Shown here piece after piece: positions 27,699-36,339 of a stretch of DNA of 64,000 nt. The stretch's first letter is position 1; the number at the start of each line of letters is the position of its first letter. The DNA comes from Cryobacterium sp. Y82. GTDB lineage: Bacteria > Actinomycetota > Actinomycetes > Actinomycetales > Microbacteriaceae. Location of the stretch: positions 40,682 through 104,681 of the forward strand of contig NZ_PJJJ01000027.1 of assembly GCF_002929495.1 (NCBI RefSeq), in the 5' to 3' direction. The notes beneath the pieces were generated by a model. The model was not told the DNA's origin and did not search any database. It saw only the letters and a program-made list of their open reading frames with translations. The translations under genes were made by a program, and so were the position numbers.

Positions 27699-28877
27699 TT
27701 AGACCCGTTCGAGCAACATCGCCGTTCCCTGGCCGAGCCCCACGCACATCGTGGCCAGCCCCCTGCGGGCGCCCTCGCGTTCCATCCGGCCCATCAGGGT
27801 GATCGCGATCCGTGAGCCCGATGAGCCGAGTGGATGCCCGAGGGCGATCGCCCCGCCATCACGGTTCACGACCTGTGGGTCGAGCCCAAGGCGCCGAATA
27901 CAGGCCAGCGCCTGCACAGCAAAAGCCTCGTTGAGCTCGATCGCTCCCAGATCATTGACAGACCACCCCACGTGGTCGAGCACCTTAAGGGTGGCCGGCA
28001 CGGGTCCGATCCCCATGATCTGCGGCGGCACCCCTGCCGATGCTCCGTGCACGATTCGGGCGCGTGGCGTGAGACCCAGCCGTTCAATGGCACTCTCACT
28101 CGCCACGATCACGGCAGAGGCTCCGTCATTGAGCGAGCTCGAATTACCGGCCGTCACGATTCCGTCCGGCCGCACGACCGAGCGCAGGCCCGCGAGGGTC
28201 TCGAGACTCGTGTCCCGACGCGGCCCCTCATCGTGCTCCACCAGACCCTTCTTCGTCGCCACCGGAACGATCTCGGCCGCAAAACGGCCGCCATCGATGG
28301 CCGCGGCGGCCCGCTCGTGGGAGCCAAGGGCAAAAGCATCCGCGTCTTCGCGGGTGATGCCATCGACACGGGCGAGCTCCTCGGCCGTTTCCGGCATCGA
28401 GAGAGTGGTCGTCGAGGCAAATTTCGGGTTCACGAATCGGGCACCGATGCTCGTGTCAGCGATCTCGCCCGGTCGTCCGAAGGCCTTGTCCGGCTTGGCG
28501 AGCACCCACGGCGCCCGCGACATCGATTCCACCCCGCCGGCCACGACGACGTCGGCGGCTCCGCTCTTGACCATCTGCGAGGCGAGGATGATGGCACTCA
28601 AGCCCGAGGCGCACAGACGGTTGACGGTGAGCCCGGGGATCTCGTCGGGATAACCGGCGAGCAGGCTCGCCATGCGCGCCACGTTGCGGCTGTCTTCGCC
28701 GGCCTGGTTGGTGTTGCCGAGAATTACCTCATCGATCACGGCGGGGTCGATGCCGGTGCGGTGCACAAGCTCGCCGAGCGCAAGAGCCGCAAGATCGTCC
28801 GAGCGGATGCTCGACAGGCCTCCGCCGTAGCGGCCGACGGGCGTGCGCACCCCTCCCACCAAAAAAGCCTCGGCCAT
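27699..28877 (-). CDS. Acetyl-CoA acyltransferase (thiolase)
   Basis: This 392-residue thiolase carries out the thiolytic cleavage of 3-oxoacyl-CoA at the end of beta-oxidation. The acylated cysteine is Cys89 in TVNRLCASGLSAI. NEAFAVQALA, GGAIALGHPLGSSGSR and MCVGLGQGTAMLLE provide the Asn/His and second Cys of the active site. The frame extends far upstream, but the ATG at 28875-28877 overlaps the TGA of the FabG-like gene by one base and fits the family N-terminus (AEAFLVGGVRTPVGRYGG). It is the last gene of the caiB operon. Its role here is probably release of acetyl-CoA from a dicarboxylic or branched acyl-CoA. Confidence 0.92.
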   Translation of the reverse strand: MAEAFLVGGVRTPVGRYGGGLSSIRSDDLAALALGELVHRTGIDPAVIDEVILGNTNQAGEDSRNVARMASLLAGYPDEIPGLTVNRLCASGLSAIILASQMVKSGAADVVVAGGVESMSRAPWVLAKPDKAFGRPGEIADTSIGARFVNPKFASTTTLSMPETAEELARVDGITREDADAFALGSHERAAAAIDGGRFAAEIVPVATKKGLVEHDEGPRRDTSLETLAGLRSVVRPDGIVTAGNSSSLNDGASAVIVASESAIERLGLTPRARIVHGASAGVPPQIMGIGPVPATLKVLDHVGWSVNDLGAIELNEAFAVQALACIRRLGLDPQVVNRDGGAIALGHPLGSSGSRIAITLMGRMEREGARRGLATMCVGLGQGTAMLLERV

Positions 28878-29653
28878 CAACGCGCTCCCCCATTGATGTA
28901 AAGCGTTTGGCCGGAGACATAGGAGGAATCGTCGCTCGCGAAGAATGCGATAGCGGCTGCGACCTCGTGCGGTGCCCCGACCCGGCCGAGCGGCGTGCGC
29001 TCGGCGACCGCTTTCTGGTGTTCCTCCGCGGTGCTGCCGACCCGCTCGGCGGTGGCCGCGGTCATGGCCGTGGCGATGTACCCCGGTGCGACCGCGTTGA
29101 CGGTGATGTTGAACGGCCCGAGTTCGAGGGCGAGCGTAGCCGTCAGCCCCTGAATCCCGGCTTTGGCCGCCGCGTAGTTCGCCTGTCCCCGGTTTCCGAG
29201 CGCCGAGCGGCTGCTGAGACTCACGATCCGGCCGTAGCGGGCGGGAACCATAAATTTCTGAGCGGCCTGAGCGCAGAGGAAGGCACTCGTGAGGTTGGTG
29301 ACGAGCACCGAATCCCAGTCGGCACGCCCCATCTTGAACAGCAAGTTGTCGCGGGTTATGCCGGCATTGTTCACAAGAATGTCGAGTCGACCGGCGCGGG
29401 CGAAGACCTGGCTGAAGGCTTTTGCTACCCGGTCTTCGTCGGTGACGTCGCACACGAGACCACTGGCCGACCCGCCCGCCGCGACAACGGCCTCGGCTTG
29501 GGAGATCTGCTGGGCCGTTTCGGCCGCGCGCTCTCCATTCAGATCAAGGATGGCCACGTGCGCGCCTTCCGTTGCGAAGCGCAGTGCCGTCGCCGCCCCG
29601 ATACCCTGCGCGCCGCCGGTAATGACCGCGACCCTGTCGGTGAGCCTATTCAT
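28877..29653 (-). CDS. SDR-family 3-hydroxyacyl-CoA/3-oxoacyl reductase (FabG-like)
   Basis: This 258-residue classical short-chain dehydrogenase has the cofactor motif VITGGAQGIGAATALRFA with DLN after the second strand, NNAG, catalytic Ser in SLSSRSA, and the Tyr/Lys pair YAAAKAG. QTLYINGGAR is the usual C-terminus. The start at 29651-29653 follows a GGGAG ribosome site, so the longer upstream frame is not used. In this operon, between acyl-CoA dehydrogenase and thiolase, it most likely oxidises 3-hydroxyacyl-CoA to 3-oxoacyl-CoA, replacing a classical HADH. The Asp after the second strand suggests NAD preference. Confidence 0.88.
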   Translation of the reverse strand: MNRLTDRVAVITGGAQGIGAATALRFATEGAHVAILDLNGERAAETAQQISQAEAVVAAGGSASGLVCDVTDEDRVAKAFSQVFARAGRLDILVNNAGITRDNLLFKMGRADWDSVLVTNLTSAFLCAQAAQKFMVPARYGRIVSLSSRSALGNRGQANYAAAKAGIQGLTATLALELGPFNITVNAVAPGYIATAMTAATAERVGSTAEEHQKAVAERTPLGRVGAPHEVAAAIAFFASDDSSYVSGQTLYINGGAR

Positions 29654-29700
29654 GAAATCTCCCTGCTTGGTCTGTTGTGGGACGCTCGTGGGCCGGAGGC

Positions 29701-30891
29701 TCATGAGAATGCCGAAATTCCGGTGATGTCACGGCCGATTAGCAATGATTGGATCGAATCTGTTCCCTCGTAGGTGTGCACGACCTCCATGTCGGTGAGG
29801 TGCCGAGCCACGTGATTTTCGAGTAGCAGGCCGTTGCCTCCGAGCATGTCGCGGGCCTCCTGGCAGATCCAGCGCCCCTTCTGAGCCGTGTGCATCTTGG
29901 CGAGGGAGGCCATGGCCCCCGTCATCTTGCCCTGGTCAGCGAGCGTGGCCAGCCGAAAGCATAGGAGTTGCATCGCCGTGAGTTCGGCGAGCATATTGGC
30001 GAGTTTGTTCTGTACGAGTTGATAGCTGCCAATGGGCTTACCGAACTGCACGCGGTCGCGGGCATACGCGACAGCGGCCTCGTAGGCGGCGATGCCGTGC
30101 CCGAGGGCTTCCCAGGAAGCCCCACCGCGGGTGGAATTCAGAACGCGCACGGCGTCTGTGAAGGAGTGGCCGTTGACGAGCCTGTTCTCGGCGGGGATGC
30201 GCAGGTTGGTGATCACGATGTCCGGCTGCAGGATGGCTCGCTTGCCGACTTTGCCGGTGATGACGGTGGCGTCGTAACCCTCGGGGAAGGAACCGTCGGT
30301 GTTCTTTTCCATGACGAAGGCCTTGACCTTGGCGTCGGCTTCGTCGCGGGCCCAGATCACGACGACGTCGGCAAAGCTCGCGTTACCAATCCATCGTTTG
30401 GCGCCGTTGAGAACATAGTGGGCGCCGTCGAGTCGTGCGCTCGTTTCGAGCGCTACCGAGTCGGATCCGTGGTTGGGCTCGGTAAGCCCGAACGCTCCCA
30501 CGAGGTCGAGCGCCGCGAGTCCAGGCAGCCATCGCTGTTTCTGCTCCTCGCTTCCGAGCATGTTGATAGTTCCCATGGTGAGGCCGGACTGCACGCCGAT
30601 GAAGGTGTTGATCGAACCGTCGGCGCGGGACATTTCGAGGGAGGTCATACCAGCGCCCAGACGGCTCAGTCCCGGACATCCGTAGCCTTCTATTGTGCCG
30701 CCCACTATGCCGAGCCCGGCGATCTTCGGGATCAGTTCGAAGGGAAAGGCGGCGCGGTCCCAGTAATCGTTGATGATGGGAAGCACCTCGGCGTCTGCGA
30801 AGGCTCGCACTTTGAGGCGGATGGCGCGCTCCTCATCGTTGAGGAAGTCATCGACGAGGTAGTAATCACTGTTGATCTCGGAGTCGGTCAT
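29701..30891 (-). CDS. Acyl-CoA dehydrogenase, glutaryl-CoA dehydrogenase-like (copy 1)
   Basis: This 396-residue FAD-dependent acyl-CoA dehydrogenase of the glutaryl-CoA dehydrogenase branch contains GYGCPGLSRLG, GSEEQKQRWLP, FGLTEPNHGSDS, NGAKRWIGNA and VVHTYEGTDSIQSLLIGRDI with the catalytic Glu375. The Arg and Ser that in human glutaryl-CoA dehydrogenase lie near the distal carboxylate are replaced by Asn95 and Gly99 (DGSINTFIGVQ), unlike copy 2. This suggests a different acyl chain or a later intermediate. The ATG at 30889-30891 overlaps the thioesterase stop, so I do not use the longer frame. It probably introduces the alpha,beta double bond. Confidence 0.9.
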   Translation of the reverse strand: MTDSEINSDYYLVDDFLNDEERAIRLKVRAFADAEVLPIINDYWDRAAFPFELIPKIAGLGIVGGTIEGYGCPGLSRLGAGMTSLEMSRADGSINTFIGVQSGLTMGTINMLGSEEQKQRWLPGLAALDLVGAFGLTEPNHGSDSVALETSARLDGAHYVLNGAKRWIGNASFADVVVIWARDEADAKVKAFVMEKNTDGSFPEGYDATVITGKVGKRAILQPDIVITNLRIPAENRLVNGHSFTDAVRVLNSTRGGASWEALGHGIAAYEAAVAYARDRVQFGKPIGSYQLVQNKLANMLAELTAMQLLCFRLATLADQGKMTGAMASLAKMHTAQKGRWICQEARDMLGGNGLLLENHVARHLTDMEVVHTYEGTDSIQSLLIGRDITGISAFS

Positions 30892-31340
30892 GCTGTTCCT
30901 TTCGGTTGGCTCTGTTGGCGCGGTTGCTGTGGGGCTGCAGCGGCGATGAACCATCGGGCGAGGGAGCCGCGCTCCGCGGCGTCGAGCCGCCGCGCCTCAC
31001 CGTTTTCGGGGTGCAGTGGCACCATCACGGTCGAGGCGTCGAGCACCGGGTGGCCGGCCTGAATCCCCGAATACTGCAGGGTGTAAGACTTCGATCCCAC
31101 CCGGCCGACCCATACGTCGATCTCGACGGCGGCGCCGAACTCGATCGGGCGCCGAAAGCTGAGTTGCAGGGCCGCCACGACCGTCGGCGAGCCGACGTGG
31201 TCGTAGCCGGTGAGGGCTTGTGCGCGCCAGGCCAGCCGCGCTTCTTCGATCAGGGTGGCCACGCGAGCGTTGTTCACATGGCCATTGAGGTCCTGGTCGC
31301 TCCACCGCACCCCTACCCGGGCACGGAACGGCTCAGTCAA
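30888..31340 (-). CDS. Acyl-CoA thioesterase, 4HBT/YbgC-like hotdog fold
   Basis: This hotdog-fold protein of about 150 residues has the signature VRWSDQDLNGHVNNARVATL, where Asp is the usual catalytic or general base residue of 4-hydroxybenzoyl-CoA thioesterase-like enzymes. It would hydrolyse acyl-CoA to free acid and CoA, either to recycle CoA or to remove dead-end esters. I prefer the TTG at 31338-31340, which overlaps the end of caiB and has GAGG 9 bp upstream. An ATG at 31377-31379 would give 163 residues. The gene overlaps both neighbours, so it is part of the caiB operon. Confidence 0.82.
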   Translation of the reverse strand: MTEPFRARVGVRWSDQDLNGHVNNARVATLIEEARLAWRAQALTGYDHVGSPTVVAALQLSFRRPIEFGAAVEIDVWVGRVGSKSYTLQYSGIQAGHPVLDASTVMVPLHPENGEARRLDAAERGSLARWFIAAAAPQQPRQQSQPKGTA

Positions 31341-32541
31341 CGAGCTGCGCCTCGCGTGTGCCGAGCCACGAGCGCACAAGGGCAGAACTCTCGTTGAGGT
31401 GCGGCGGGGCCAGATCGTAGGTTACGGGGGTCTGCGAGAAGGTGACCGGATGCCGCACGGTGGGAATGCGGCGATCCCCGGTTCCCGCCAACACGACCGG
31501 CTCGAGGCCGAGCCTTTCGGCGAGCTCGATTCCGCCCTTCACATCCTGGATCGGTGCACAGGGCAGGCCCAGGTCGGAGAGAAACTCGAACCAGTCGGCG
31601 GCCGAACGCTGGAGAAGCTGGAGTTGGAGAATCTCCCGGAGTGGACCACGGTTGGAGTTGCGCTGCTGCGGCGAGTTGAATCTGGCATCCGTTGCCGTCT
31701 CCGGAATGTCGAGTGCCGTGCACAGCCTTGCGAATTGAGAATTATTGCCCGCCGCGATGATGAGCATGCCGTCACCCGTTGGCATCGGCTCGTAGGGGTA
31801 GAGGCTCGGGTGTTCATTACCCATGCGGGTAGGTATGACGCCGCCCGTGACATAGGCGGCGGACTGGTTGACCATGCCGGAAAGAGCGGATGAGAGCAGG
31901 TTGAGTTCCACGCGCTGCCCGCTTCCGGTGAGGTCCTTGTGATGAAGCGCCCCCAGCACGCCCATTCCCGCGTGCAGCCCGGTGATCACATCGAACATCG
32001 CGAGGCCCGCCCGGTACGGCTCGGTGTCCTGGCCGCCTGTGAGGCTCATCATGCCGGAGACCGCCTGCACGAGCAGGTCGTATCCGGGCAGTCCTGCACC
32101 AGCGCCGGTTCCGAAGCCTGTGATCGAGGCGTAAATCACCTTGGGATTGCGGATGACGACCGAGTCGTAGTCGAGAAAAAAGCGATCGAGTCCTCCTGGC
32201 TTGAAGTTCTCCACGAGCACGTCGGCCCGCGCGGCGAGTTCGTGTGCCACCGCAAGATCGGCCGGATCGTTGAGGTCGAGGGCGATCGAGTGCTTGTTGC
32301 GGTTGACCGAGAGGTAGAAAGTTGCTTCGTCGTCTCGCACTGGCGGGATCCATCCCCTGGTGTCGTCTCCCTGCAGACTTTCCACCTTGATGACCGTTGC
32401 CCCCATATCGGCGAGAAGCATCGTGCAGTACGGGCCGGCAAGAACGCGGCTAAAGTCCGCCACGATGATTCCGCTCAGTGGCCCGCCGCCCGGCCGACCG
32501 AATATGCTGTGCAGCTTCTTTGCTGCGCCAGATTCATCCAT
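31333..32541 (-). CDS. CaiB/BaiF family CoA-transferase
   Basis: This 402-residue class III CoA-transferase moves CoA between a donor such as succinyl-CoA and a carboxylic acid. The N-terminal SGIIVADFSRVLAGPYCTML and IKVESLQGDDTR are typical. The catalytic Asp lies in GLPGYDLLVQAVSGMMSLTG. GLAMFDVITGLHAGMGVLGA and VELNLLSSAL follow. Class III enzymes adjacent to glutaryl-CoA dehydrogenase act on glutarate in other organisms (SUGCT), so a dicarboxylate is plausible here. The start at 32539-32541 has AGGGAG upstream. It is the first gene of a five-gene operon and is divergent from the LysR gene. Confidence 0.9.
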   Translation of the reverse strand: MDESGAAKKLHSIFGRPGGGPLSGIIVADFSRVLAGPYCTMLLADMGATVIKVESLQGDDTRGWIPPVRDDEATFYLSVNRNKHSIALDLNDPADLAVAHELAARADVLVENFKPGGLDRFFLDYDSVVIRNPKVIYASITGFGTGAGAGLPGYDLLVQAVSGMMSLTGGQDTEPYRAGLAMFDVITGLHAGMGVLGALHHKDLTGSGQRVELNLLSSALSGMVNQSAAYVTGGVIPTRMGNEHPSLYPYEPMPTGDGMLIIAAGNNSQFARLCTALDIPETATDARFNSPQQRNSNRGPLREILQLQLLQRSAADWFEFLSDLGLPCAPIQDVKGGIELAERLGLEPVVLAGTGDRRIPTVRHPVTFSQTPVTYDLAPPHLNESSALVRSWLGTREAQLVD

Positions 32542-32599
32542 TGAATGGCTCCCTGTTCGTCTGTCGTGCCTCCACTGTTGCAAACAGAATTACGCTCCG

Positions 32600-32630
32600 T
32601 CCAATATCAATTGCGCGGTCTATTGATACC
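32600..32630. promoter_or_regulatory. Candidate LysR operator, site 2 (caiB/lysR divergent region)
   Basis: This is the same 31-bp layout as site 1: TCCAATA at 32600-32606 and ATTGAT at 32622-32627. Within it TATCAAT (32605-32611) and ATTGATA (32622-32628) form a perfect 7-bp inverted repeat, the T-rich/A-rich dyad expected for a LysR protein. It is about 60-90 bp from both starts, so it could control caiB and autoregulate the LysR gene. Confidence 0.68.
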
Positions 32631-32690
32631 CTCGGGGCAATAATGCATAAATCATTGACAGTTTCATGAGCTTCTCGCAATAGTGGAGGC

Positions 32691-33617
32691 ATGGAAATCC
32701 AGCAAATTCGAGCATTTCTTGCCGTGGCCGAGGAACTGCATTTCGGCCGCGCGGCCGAGAAACTCTTCATTGCGCAACCTCCGCTGAGCCGGGCGATCCA
32801 GAACCTGGAACGCGAGCTCGGAACGTTGCTCTTCGCCCGCAGCACCCGGTCGGTACGCCTCACGCCGGCCGGTGAGGCCCTCATACAACCGGCCACGGAC
32901 ATCCTCGATGGTGTCCGCCGAGCGGCGGTCGCGGTGGTATCGGCGGGAAAGGGCGAGACGGGCCGCGTGCGGGTGGCCTTCGCAGGAGCGTCGTCTCATG
33001 TCATGGTGGGCAAACTCGCCAAACTCGTGCGTGAGACCCATCCGGGAATCGACTTCGAGCTCTACAGTTCCAATTTCGCGATCCCCGCGCTCGACAAGGT
33101 GATCAACAAGCAAATGGAGATCGGTCTCGGTAGGTGGAACTTCATCCCGGCCGGCATCGAACGCCGCGTGATCGCCTATGAAAACCTCGTCATCGCGATC
33201 CACTCCAGCCATCCGCTCGCCGATCGGCAGTCGGTGTCCATGAAGGATTTGGTCGGCCAGCCCTTCGTGACCCTGCCGCGGGACCCCGGGGCGATCCTGC
33301 GCGACCACTTGACGCGGCTGGCGAGTACGGCCGGTTTCGTGCCATCCATCGTGCAGGTGGCCCCTGACACGTGGACCCTCGTCTCCCTGGTCGCGGCCGA
33401 GATCGGCATCGCGCTCACCGTCTCGACGGTGGCCGAAAACGTGCACTACCCTAGCGTGGTCTTTCTGCCCCTCGATGACGAAATGCAGCCCATCCTGTTG
33501 CAGCTCGTGTGGCGTACCGACAACGACAGCCCGGCGCTGCGCGAAGTCTTGAGGCTCTCTGAAGAGGTGCTCCCCGATCCACCCGTAGTTTCCCGCACCG
33601 AGATTCATGCTGAATAG
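32691..33617 (+). CDS. LysR-family regulator of the CoA-degradation cluster
   Basis: This 308-residue LysR protein has the winged helix QQIRAFLAVAEELHFGRAAE then QPPLSRAIQNLERELG at residues 3-45, similar to CatM/BenM and CbnR. The effector domain starts near residue 90 (GRVRVAFAGASSHVMVGKLA). Members of this group respond to aromatic or aliphatic acids. The gene sits between the divergent caiB operon and the downstream acyl-CoA dehydrogenase/tctC/maoC unit. A 31-bp motif occurs upstream of tctCBA, in its own promoter region and directly after its stop, making it the best candidate regulator of all three units. The inducer is unknown. Confidence 0.9.
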   Translation: MEIQQIRAFLAVAEELHFGRAAEKLFIAQPPLSRAIQNLERELGTLLFARSTRSVRLTPAGEALIQPATDILDGVRRAAVAVVSAGKGETGRVRVAFAGASSHVMVGKLAKLVRETHPGIDFELYSSNFAIPALDKVINKQMEIGLGRWNFIPAGIERRVIAYENLVIAIHSSHPLADRQSVSMKDLVGQPFVTLPRDPGAILRDHLTRLASTAGFVPSIVQVAPDTWTLVSLVAAEIGIALTVSTVAENVHYPSVVFLPLDDEMQPILLQLVWRTDNDSPALREVLRLSEEVLPDPPVVSRTEIHAE

Positions 33618-33647
33618 AGATCAATAACCGAGCGATTTAGTATTGGA
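33617..33647 (+). promoter_or_regulatory. Candidate LysR operator, site 3 (upstream of acyl-CoA dehydrogenase 2)
   Basis: On the minus strand this 31-bp element begins TCCAATA (complement of 33641-33647) and contains ATTGAT (complement of 33620-33625). Spacing equals that of sites 1 and 2. It lies 80-110 bp upstream of the ATG at 33727 and overlaps the last base of the LysR stop codon. Confidence 0.62.
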
Positions 33648-33726
33648 GCAAAAATAGATTTGCTGGCACAGTCGAGAGTGTGTTGCTGGTGACCCAGCAC
33701 GCCGATTCGGCAAAGGAGCCACTCAT

Positions 33727-34893
33727 ATGCCCGCGACCACCTCGGATATTCTGAACCTCGACGGGCTGTTGAGCTCAGCAGAACGCGAACTGCGCGACAC
33801 GGTTCGCGCCTTCGTGCGTGAGCGCATCGCGCCCTACATCCAGGGCTGGTACGACTCGGCGCACTTTCCGATCGAGATCGTGGAGCAGATGGGCGCGCTC
33901 GGGCTGCTCGGCATGCATCTCACGGGATACGGCTGCCCCGGCCGGTCGAGCGTGGAGTACGGCCTCGCCGCCATGGAACTCGAAGCCGCGGACTCGGGCC
34001 TGCGCACCTTCGTGAGTGTGCAGGGCTCGCTGGCCATGAGCAGCATTCATAAGTGGGGCTCCGAAGAACAGAAGAACCGGTACCTGCCCGAGATGGCAGC
34101 CGGCCGCCTGATCGGATGCTTCGGGCTCACCGAGCCGACCGCGGGGTCCGACCCGTCGAGCATGGCCACAACCGCCCGCCGTGATGACAACGGAGGCTGG
34201 ATAATCGCAGGATCCAAGCGGTGGATCGGCCTCGCATCCGTTGCTCAAATCGCGATCATCTGGGCCATGACCGACGAGGGCGTGCGCGGTTTCATCGTGC
34301 CGACCGACACACCCGGCTTCACTGCGACGCCGATCGAGGCGAAACTCTCGATGCGGGCCTCCATACAATGCGACATCCTGCTCGACGACGTTCGGCTTCC
34401 CGACACCGCGCTACTGCCGGGGGCGCGCGGCCTGAGCGGACCGTTCGCGTGCCTGAATGAGGCCCGATATGGCATCATATGGGGCGCGATGGGCGCCGCG
34501 CGGGACAGCTACGAGGTGGCTCTGGCATATTCCCTCGACCGCATGCAGTTCGACAAGCCCCTTGCGGCGTACCAGATCACTCAGGTCAAGCTCGTGAACA
34601 TGCTCCTCGAGATCCAGAAAGGCACGCTGCTCGCCATTCACACCGGTCGTCTGAAGGACGCCGGCGTGCTCGAGCCCGTGCAGATTTCGCTCGGCAAGCT
34701 GAACAATGTGCGGGAGGCCCTCAAGATTTGCCGTGAGGCCAGATCTATTCTCGGCGGTAACGGCATCACCCTGGACTATTCGCCATTGCGGCACGCGAAC
34801 AACCTTGAGTCCGTGCGCACTTATGAGGGAACCGACGAAGTGCACACCCTCATCCTCGGCAGCCACGTCACCGGCATTCCGGCCTTCCGGTAG
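33727..34893 (+). CDS. Glutaryl-CoA dehydrogenase-like acyl-CoA dehydrogenase (copy 2)
   Basis: This 388-residue FAD acyl-CoA dehydrogenase is close to glutaryl-CoA dehydrogenase: GYGCPGRSSVEYGLAAMELE, DSGLRTFVSVQGSLAMSSIH, GCFGLTEPTAGSDPSSM, LSMRASIQCDILLDDVRLP, and VRTYEGTDEVHTLILGSHV with the catalytic Glu367. Arg93 and Ser97 are kept at the positions that lie by the substrate's terminal carboxylate in the human enzyme, so an omega-carboxyl acyl-CoA such as glutaryl-, adipyl- or a substituted relative is a reasonable substrate. Whether it also decarboxylates cannot be told from sequence. AAAGGAG precedes the ATG. It leads a three-gene unit. Confidence 0.9.
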   Translation: MPATTSDILNLDGLLSSAERELRDTVRAFVRERIAPYIQGWYDSAHFPIEIVEQMGALGLLGMHLTGYGCPGRSSVEYGLAAMELEAADSGLRTFVSVQGSLAMSSIHKWGSEEQKNRYLPEMAAGRLIGCFGLTEPTAGSDPSSMATTARRDDNGGWIIAGSKRWIGLASVAQIAIIWAMTDEGVRGFIVPTDTPGFTATPIEAKLSMRASIQCDILLDDVRLPDTALLPGARGLSGPFACLNEARYGIIWGAMGAARDSYEVALAYSLDRMQFDKPLAAYQITQVKLVNMLLEIQKGTLLAIHTGRLKDAGVLEPVQISLGKLNNVREALKICREARSILGGNGITLDYSPLRHANNLESVRTYEGTDEVHTLILGSHVTGIPAFR

Positions 34894-34902
34894 GCGGTCA
34901 TC

Positions 34903-35883
34903 GTGCGCAAGTCCCACAGAAATCTTCTGCTGCCCTCTGCGGCCGTCGCTCTCGCCGTCGCTCTCGCCGGCTGCCAGGCCGGCGCGACGGGCGGCAGCGA
35001 AACCTACCCGTCACAGCCGGTTACGGTACTCATGCCGTACGCGGCCGGCGGCCCGTCCGATCTCACCGCCCGGTCGATTTCGTCCTGCCTCGGCGACGGT
35101 TTCGGCGAGACCTTCGTGGTGCAGAACAAGGCGGGAGGCAGCGGGGCGGTCGCCATGCAGGAACTCGCGAGTGCGAAGCCCGACGGCTACACCCTCGGCC
35201 TGGGCACTGCGGGGACGCTCGTAATGACCCCGATGGTGAACTCCCTGGCCTATTCTCTTGACGACTTCACCCCGATCGGCGTGATGGCCGAGAACCCCAC
35301 ACTCATCGTCGTCAGTGACGATTCTCCCTACGAGAACGCGGAAGCGTTCTTCGCGGCGGCCGAGAAACGTCCGGGCACCCTCACGATGGGCGTGCCCGGA
35401 GCAACGAGCCCGGCCGCGATCGAACTCAAGCGCCTCAAAGACCAATACGACGTCGAGGTCGTGGCCGTGCCCGCAACGGGAAATGCCGAGATGACTACGA
35501 ACCTGCTTGGTGGTCACGTCGATGCGCTCTTCATCAACGATCACCCCGACGTTATCTCCCGCATCGATGAGGGCTCATTTCGGGCCCTGGCCGCGACGAC
35601 GCCCGAACGGCTACCGTGGCTGCCGGAGTTGCCGACGCTTGCCGAACTCGGCTTCACCGATCTCGTGGATGCGACATCCGTCTTTGGACTGTTCGGCCCT
35701 CGCGATCTGCCGACACCCGTGGCGGACGCGCTCGAAGGCGCACTCGAGGCGTGTCTGACCGACCCCACGGTGCTCGAGCAGCTCGGGGAGAACCTCGTGC
35801 CCGCGGAGTTTCAGGGCGGCACAGCCCTCGGCGAGAGCCTGGCCGAGATACAGGCCCTTTACCGGCCGATCCTGGGAGGCTGA
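34903..35883 (+). CDS. TTT substrate-binding lipoprotein TctC (copy 2)
   Basis: This 326-residue Bug/TctC protein has a signal peptide and lipobox VALAGC. It carries the same ligand loops as copy 1 (SQPVTVLMPYAAGGPSDLT, QNKAGGSGAVAMQELASAKP, VPGATSPAAIELKRLK) and is its clear paralog over the full length. The start is GTG at 34903, ten bases after the dehydrogenase stop, with a GGCGG-like site. No tctA or tctB is next to it, so it may deliver its ligand to the TctAB encoded at 24504-26553. Being in the same unit as dehydrogenase 2 and MaoC links it to the same substrate group. Confidence 0.9.
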   Translation: MRKSHRNLLLPSAAVALAVALAGCQAGATGGSETYPSQPVTVLMPYAAGGPSDLTARSISSCLGDGFGETFVVQNKAGGSGAVAMQELASAKPDGYTLGLGTAGTLVMTPMVNSLAYSLDDFTPIGVMAENPTLIVVSDDSPYENAEAFFAAAEKRPGTLTMGVPGATSPAAIELKRLKDQYDVEVVAVPATGNAEMTTNLLGGHVDALFINDHPDVISRIDEGSFRALAATTPERLPWLPELPTLAELGFTDLVDATSVFGLFGPRDLPTPVADALEGALEACLTDPTVLEQLGENLVPAEFQGGTALGESLAEIQALYRPILGG

Positions 35884-35886
35884 GTC

Positions 35887-36339
35887 GTGCGCGAAATCCA
35901 GGGCCTCACCGAGCTAGCGGCACTCGTGGGTGAGGAGCTCGGCGTGAGCGAGTGGCACACTGTGACGCAAGATCAGGTGAAGGCCTTCGCCGATTCGACG
36001 GGCGACCAGCAGTGGATCCACGTTGACCCTGTTGCGGCTGCGGCCGGACCATTCGGCCGGACCGTGGCCCACGGGTACCTGACGCTATCGATGATCCCGT
36101 ACCTGACCAAGCAGGTGTACCGGGTCAAAGGGCTGCTTATGGTCGTGAACTACGGGCTGAACAAGGTCAGATTTCCGAGCGCAGTACCCGTGGGCTCGCG
36201 CGTGCGCGACCGGCTGACACTCGTGTCGGTGACGGCATCGGAGCGCGGTCACCAGGCCGTCTTCCGCCACCACATCGAGATTGATGGTGCGGACCGCCCC
36301 GCCTGCGTCGCCGAAACGGTGTCACTGCTGGTCGAATAG
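35887..36339 (+). CDS. MaoC-like (R)-specific enoyl-CoA hydratase
   Basis: This 150-residue hotdog-fold hydratase has the hydratase-2 motif in VKAFADSTGDQQWIHVDPVA, with Asp and His as the catalytic pair. GPFGRTVAHGYLTLSMIPYL follows and is typical of the MaoC/NodN group. It would add water to a trans-2-enoyl-CoA to give 3-hydroxyacyl-CoA, the step between the acyl-CoA dehydrogenases and the FabG-like dehydrogenase. The start is GTG at 35887, three bases after the tctC stop. No crotonase-type hydratase is in the window, so this is the only hydratase for the pathway here. Confidence 0.9.
   Translation: MREIQGLTELAALVGEELGVSEWHTVTQDQVKAFADSTGDQQWIHVDPVAAAAGPFGRTVAHGYLTLSMIPYLTKQVYRVKGLLMVVNYGLNKVRFPSAVPVGSRVRDRLTLVSVTASERGHQAVFRHHIEIDGADRPACVAETVSLLVE

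Noticed and set aside
27699..29453. A 584-residue reading frame including the thiolase
   Set aside because: The part upstream of 28877 is the shadow of the overlapping FabG-like gene; the thiolase family N-terminus starts at 28877.
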